This document shows, one piece after another, positions 61,235 through 64,000 of a stretch of 64,000 nt of DNA. Within the stretch, counting starts at the first letter, position 1. The number at the start of each line of letters is the position of its first letter. The stretch spans positions 1 through 64,000 of the forward strand of contig JAUIHP010000011.1 of NCBI GenBank assembly GCA_030431975.1, read 5' to 3'. Below the pieces are notes generated by a model, which was given only the letters and a program-made list of their open reading frames with translations, had not been told where the DNA came from and ran no database searches. The stretch comes from a bacterium (GTDB lineage Bacteria; Eisenbacteria; RBG-16-71-46; CAIMUX01). A program made the position numbers and the translations under genes.

Positions 61235-63865
61235 TCAGGCTGCCTCGGATTCGAAGTGCGCGATGATGTCGTCGATGGTCTGTGGCCGATCCGCAGGATC
61301 CTTGGCCAACGACCGCGTGATGATGTCTTCGAGCATGGGAGGGATGTCCGGTACCAGTTCGCGGATGTCGGGCACCGGATCGGAAACGTGCATCATGAGG
61401 ACATTGACCGGGTTTTCGCTTTCGAACGGAGGGTGTCCGACCAACGCTTCGAAAAGCATGGCTCCGACGGCGTAAATGTCGGTACGAGCATCGATGTCCG
61501 TTCCGCGAATCTGCTCCGGCGCCATGTACTGCGGCGTGCCGACGAGGATGCCACTCTTGGTCACGCGACTGTGCTTGCTGTCACTGGCCGCGGCCAAACC
61601 GAAGTCCACGATCTTCACCCGGTCGTTGTCGTCGATGAGAATGTTCGGCGGCTTGATGTCACGGTGAACGATCCCCGCATCGTGTGCGGCTTTGAGCCCG
61701 TGACAGATCTGGGTCGTCAACGGAACGACCCTGGATGCGTCCATGCGGCCAGACTCGTGAAGCACCGTTCCCCAGTCACGGCTCGGAAAGTACTCCATCG
61801 AAATGGCGTGGCCGGGATTCAGCTCCATGAAGTCGTAGAGACGGATGACGTTGGGATGAACGATCCGTCGGTTGTACTTCAACTCGTGGACGAACCGTTT
61901 GATCATCGAGTCGTCCATCGAAATCTGTGGGCTGAGAATCTTGAGGATGACCTGTTCGCCGATCGAGTCGTCCTCGACCAGATAGACGTAACCGAATCCG
62001 CCCTCCCCGATCTTGCGCACGACCCGGTATCGATCCATGAGACGCGAACCCGTCTGTAGATCGCAGTACTCCAGAAGAGAGCGCGGCTGCACGCCTGAAG
62101 TCGGTGGTCTCATTTGACCGCTGGCCGGACCGATGATGGTGGCGTCTCCGCCCGCGCCGAAGTTGGCGCCGCTATCGTGACCGCTGATCGGACCTGCACC
62201 GGAGCCATCCGCCCCGCCGGGGAAATCGGGAGTCGGGATAAACCCGCTCCTGCCATCGGTCGGCATCTGTGTCGGTGGAACGATCTGCGTCTTGTTGGAC
62301 GGGTCGATCGAGCCTGAATCAGCCGGAGAGCCTCCCTGCTTCGCGACGGGAACCTGCGGCCCGGCGACGAAGTCGGGTCGTTGCTTGAGCATCGTCTGGT
62401 CCGGAGCGGCGAAGGCAACCGAACCGTCGCGCTCTCCGGACATTGACGGATCGTCGAGAAGGGATCCTGCTTTGCGCTGTCCCCACTCGGTCTGATTTCC
62501 ATCGTCGCTGAGCAGCCGCGCCGCCTCCTTGCGGACTTCGGCTTCCGACGCTTCCTGCGCGATCTCCTTCAGCGTGGTCTTCGCGATCTCACTGATCTTC
62601 GCATCGCCGGACTGCAAGCACTGGGAGACCGCCAACAAAGCTGTCCGATCACCGATCTTGCCGAGCGCCGGCAGAACCAGGTTGGCCACGTCCGCATTGG
62701 CCCGAAGTTGCATCATGAGGGGTTCTACAGCCCGCGCGTCCTGAGTCTTTCCGAGCGCGTCAATGGCCCGCTCGCGAACCCACCAATCCGTGTCGGACAA
62801 TGCATCGATGAGTGCCGGAACCGACTTGTCACTTGGAATGGAGTTGAAGATTTCGATCGCGTATCGACGAACGAAGACGTCGTCACTCTTGACCAATTTC
62901 AGGATCGCGTCGACGACACGGTCGCCACCCAGTGCGCCCAGGGCATCGGCGGCACGCACGCGGACCCACCAGTCTTCGTCCTGCAGCGCCTGAACCAAAT
63001 CCTGAATCGCCTCGGGAGTGGCAACCTGGTTCAGGACTTCGACCGCTCCGCGGCGGGCATACTCGGACTCGTCCTTGAGCACATCGATGAGGTGGGCCAC
63101 CGCTCCGGGATCGTTGATCGCGACCAGCGCCTCGATGGCCGCCGAGGACACTTTGAGATCCGAGTCCCGCAACGTATGACACAGCTGCACAAGGGGACGA
63201 TTGGATCCGATCGCACCCAGCGCCTTGACCGCCTCCCGACGAACGGCTGGCTCGGGAAACTCCAGGCACGGCAGGATCGGATCGACCGCACTCTCCTCAC
63301 CCTGGTCTGCCAGAAAGCGAAGAGCACGAACCCGAACCCAAGTGTCTTTCGAACGGAGCAACGGCGATACGATCGGAATAGACCGGCTGTCCTTCTTCTC
63401 GTCCAGGATGTCCAGAATCAGGCGAATGAGATCCCGCGGTGGCGTGTCCCCGAGAAGGGCCTTGAGTTCCTGCAGCCCCAGACTTGCGGCGCGGGCGCGG
63501 AGTACACGCTCGATGTTGGCCCGTCGGGGGCCGGCCGACTCCAGGGCCGGGAAGAGCGCCTTCGGATCGTAGGTCGTGGCCTCGGCCAGAATGTCTTCGA
63601 TCCAGGTGAGTGTCGCCCCCTTGGCCGAGCCAATCGCATCGACGAACTCGCTCAGCGTTTCGTCGCTCAACCAGGCCATCAGGAGTTCGCGGAGAATGGG
63701 GTGCGTCGTTCCCGCAACGACGATCTCCAGGACCGACGGCAGGAGGCTCGGCCCGGACTCCAGGAGCCGGTCCGCCGCTTCTCTGAGATCCGGTTCGCTC
63801 GCCGACTTTGCGTTCCGAAGCACCTTCAGGTGCTTACGCGCAGCGAGCCTTTGGACCAAGCCCAT
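61235..63865 (-). CDS. HEAT-repeat Ser/Thr protein kinase
   Basis: Cytoplasmic kinase of 876 residues. Residues about 20-450 are HEAT/PBS-lyase-like repeats (PAVRREAVKALGAIGS, AVAHLIDVLKDES, EDWWVRVRAADALGALGG). A Gly/Pro/Ser-rich linker follows (about 470-600). The eukaryotic-type kinase domain is C-terminal (about 612-876): GEGGFGYVYLVED, Lys642, HRD 734-736, DFG from 754 and APEQIRGTDIDARTDIYAVG. The usual order in bacteria is kinase first, so this layout is unusual. No membrane helix follows, so it is soluble. ATG at 63865 is preceded by AGGGG about 13 bases away. It heads an operon with the two PilT paralogues. Confidence 0.93.
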   Translation of the reverse strand: MGLVQRLAARKHLKVLRNAKSASEPDLREAADRLLESGPSLLPSVLEIVVAGTTHPILRELLMAWLSDETLSEFVDAIGSAKGATLTWIEDILAEATTYDPKALFPALESAGPRRANIERVLRARAASLGLQELKALLGDTPPRDLIRLILDILDEKKDSRSIPIVSPLLRSKDTWVRVRALRFLADQGEESAVDPILPCLEFPEPAVRREAVKALGAIGSNRPLVQLCHTLRDSDLKVSSAAIEALVAINDPGAVAHLIDVLKDESEYARRGAVEVLNQVATPEAIQDLVQALQDEDWWVRVRAADALGALGGDRVVDAILKLVKSDDVFVRRYAIEIFNSIPSDKSVPALIDALSDTDWWVRERAIDALGKTQDARAVEPLMMQLRANADVANLVLPALGKIGDRTALLAVSQCLQSGDAKISEIAKTTLKEIAQEASEAEVRKEAARLLSDDGNQTEWGQRKAGSLLDDPSMSGERDGSVAFAAPDQTMLKQRPDFVAGPQVPVAKQGGSPADSGSIDPSNKTQIVPPTQMPTDGRSGFIPTPDFPGGADGSGAGPISGHDSGANFGAGGDATIIGPASGQMRPPTSGVQPRSLLEYCDLQTGSRLMDRYRVVRKIGEGGFGYVYLVEDDSIGEQVILKILSPQISMDDSMIKRFVHELKYNRRIVHPNVIRLYDFMELNPGHAISMEYFPSRDWGTVLHESGRMDASRVVPLTTQICHGLKAAHDAGIVHRDIKPPNILIDDNDRVKIVDFGLAAASDSKHSRVTKSGILVGTPQYMAPEQIRGTDIDARTDIYAVGAMLFEALVGHPPFESENPVNVLMMHVSDPVPDIRELVPDIPPMLEDIITRSLAKDPADRPQTIDDIIAHFESEAA

Positions 63866-63995
63866 GAATTCATGATCCCCTGTCGAATTCCTGTAAACGG
63901 AGTCTGTTCATTATCGGCCGTTTCGATCAGGTGCTTGAAGCTGACGGAAGCATTTCGCCAAGCACGTCAAGGAGTTGGGAGTGGAGGGCCAAAAA

Positions 63996-64000
63996 ATGGA
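63996..64000 (+). CDS. Probable start of a plus-strand gene running off the window
   Basis: GGAGGG followed 7 bases later by ATG at 63996 is a textbook translation start. Only five bases of the gene are visible, so nothing can be said of the product. It would be divergent from the kinase gene. Confidence 0.4.

Noticed and set aside
60227-62059. A 610-codon plus-strand frame opposite the PilT and kinase genes
   Set aside because: It lies antisense to genes with complete catalytic motifs and shows no domain.

Overview
The window is 64 kb of GC-rich (low-to-mid 60s percent by eye) bacterial chromosome, densely coded on both strands, with no tRNA, rRNA, insertion sequence, phage or CRISPR array that I can see. 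Many products have signal peptides, lipoboxes or beta-barrel features, so the cell is Gram-negative in plan. Two secreted proteins end in the same FlgD/type-IX-like C-terminal module (SGVY..RL..G......K...VR). One also carries eleven GACC-type cysteine-rich repeats. Together with the secreted beta-helix protein this fits a deep FCB-superphylum lineage such as Eisenbacteria or Krumholzibacteria, but that is inference.

Layout. 1-7300: a partial gene, a lipoprotein, the GACC-repeat surface protein and an M1 aminopeptidase. 7535-13473: a minus-strand cluster of sulfatase, beta-barrel transporter, eight-heme cytochrome with HEAT and TPR repeats, a DUF3313 lipoprotein and a short beta-barrel remnant. 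13821-23802: a helical lipoprotein, a terminator with a 15-bp minisatellite, an ABC exporter, an outer-membrane barrel, an amphi-Trp protein, an aspartate-less LuxR-type regulator, a BON-MscS channel, a PRC-barrel protein, a PLP aminotransferase and a LolA-like protein. 23900-31296: an S41 protease with a Ser/Asp-rich spacer, an ADP-forming acyl-CoA synthetase, and a symporter / radical SAM / metallophosphoesterase run. 31352-32602: a secreted beta-helix protein.

33048-40014 is a respiratory sulfur locus. An ArsR regulator, an octaheme tetrathionate-reductase-family cytochrome, a heptaheme cytochrome fused to a b-type membrane cytochrome, and two YeeE/YedE sulfur-transport proteins follow one another. 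The first four genes are joined by ATGA stop/start overlaps. The last transporter carries a rhodanese-like domain with Ser in place of the catalytic Cys, and it ends in GGGCG, resembling the SoxY sulfur-carrier arm. A convergent DUF3365 heme lipoprotein follows.

40217-48617 is a GDSL lipoprotein / DUF1302 / DUF1329 / YCF48-like / RND-MMPL operon, probably an envelope system for a hydrophobic substrate. 48628-54431: a duplicated-domain secreted protein, an Ig-like lipoprotein split by one in-frame TGA, and a nuclease-fold protein. 54456-56623: a GntR (YtrA-type) regulator with an ABC transporter. 56735-63865: two divergent proteins with degenerate HD-GYP domains (one with FHA and GAF), two PilT paralogues and a HEAT-repeat Ser/Thr kinase, which look like one signalling and motility module. 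The strongest candidates for something new are the sulfur locus and the kinase/FHA/HD-GYP/PilT module.
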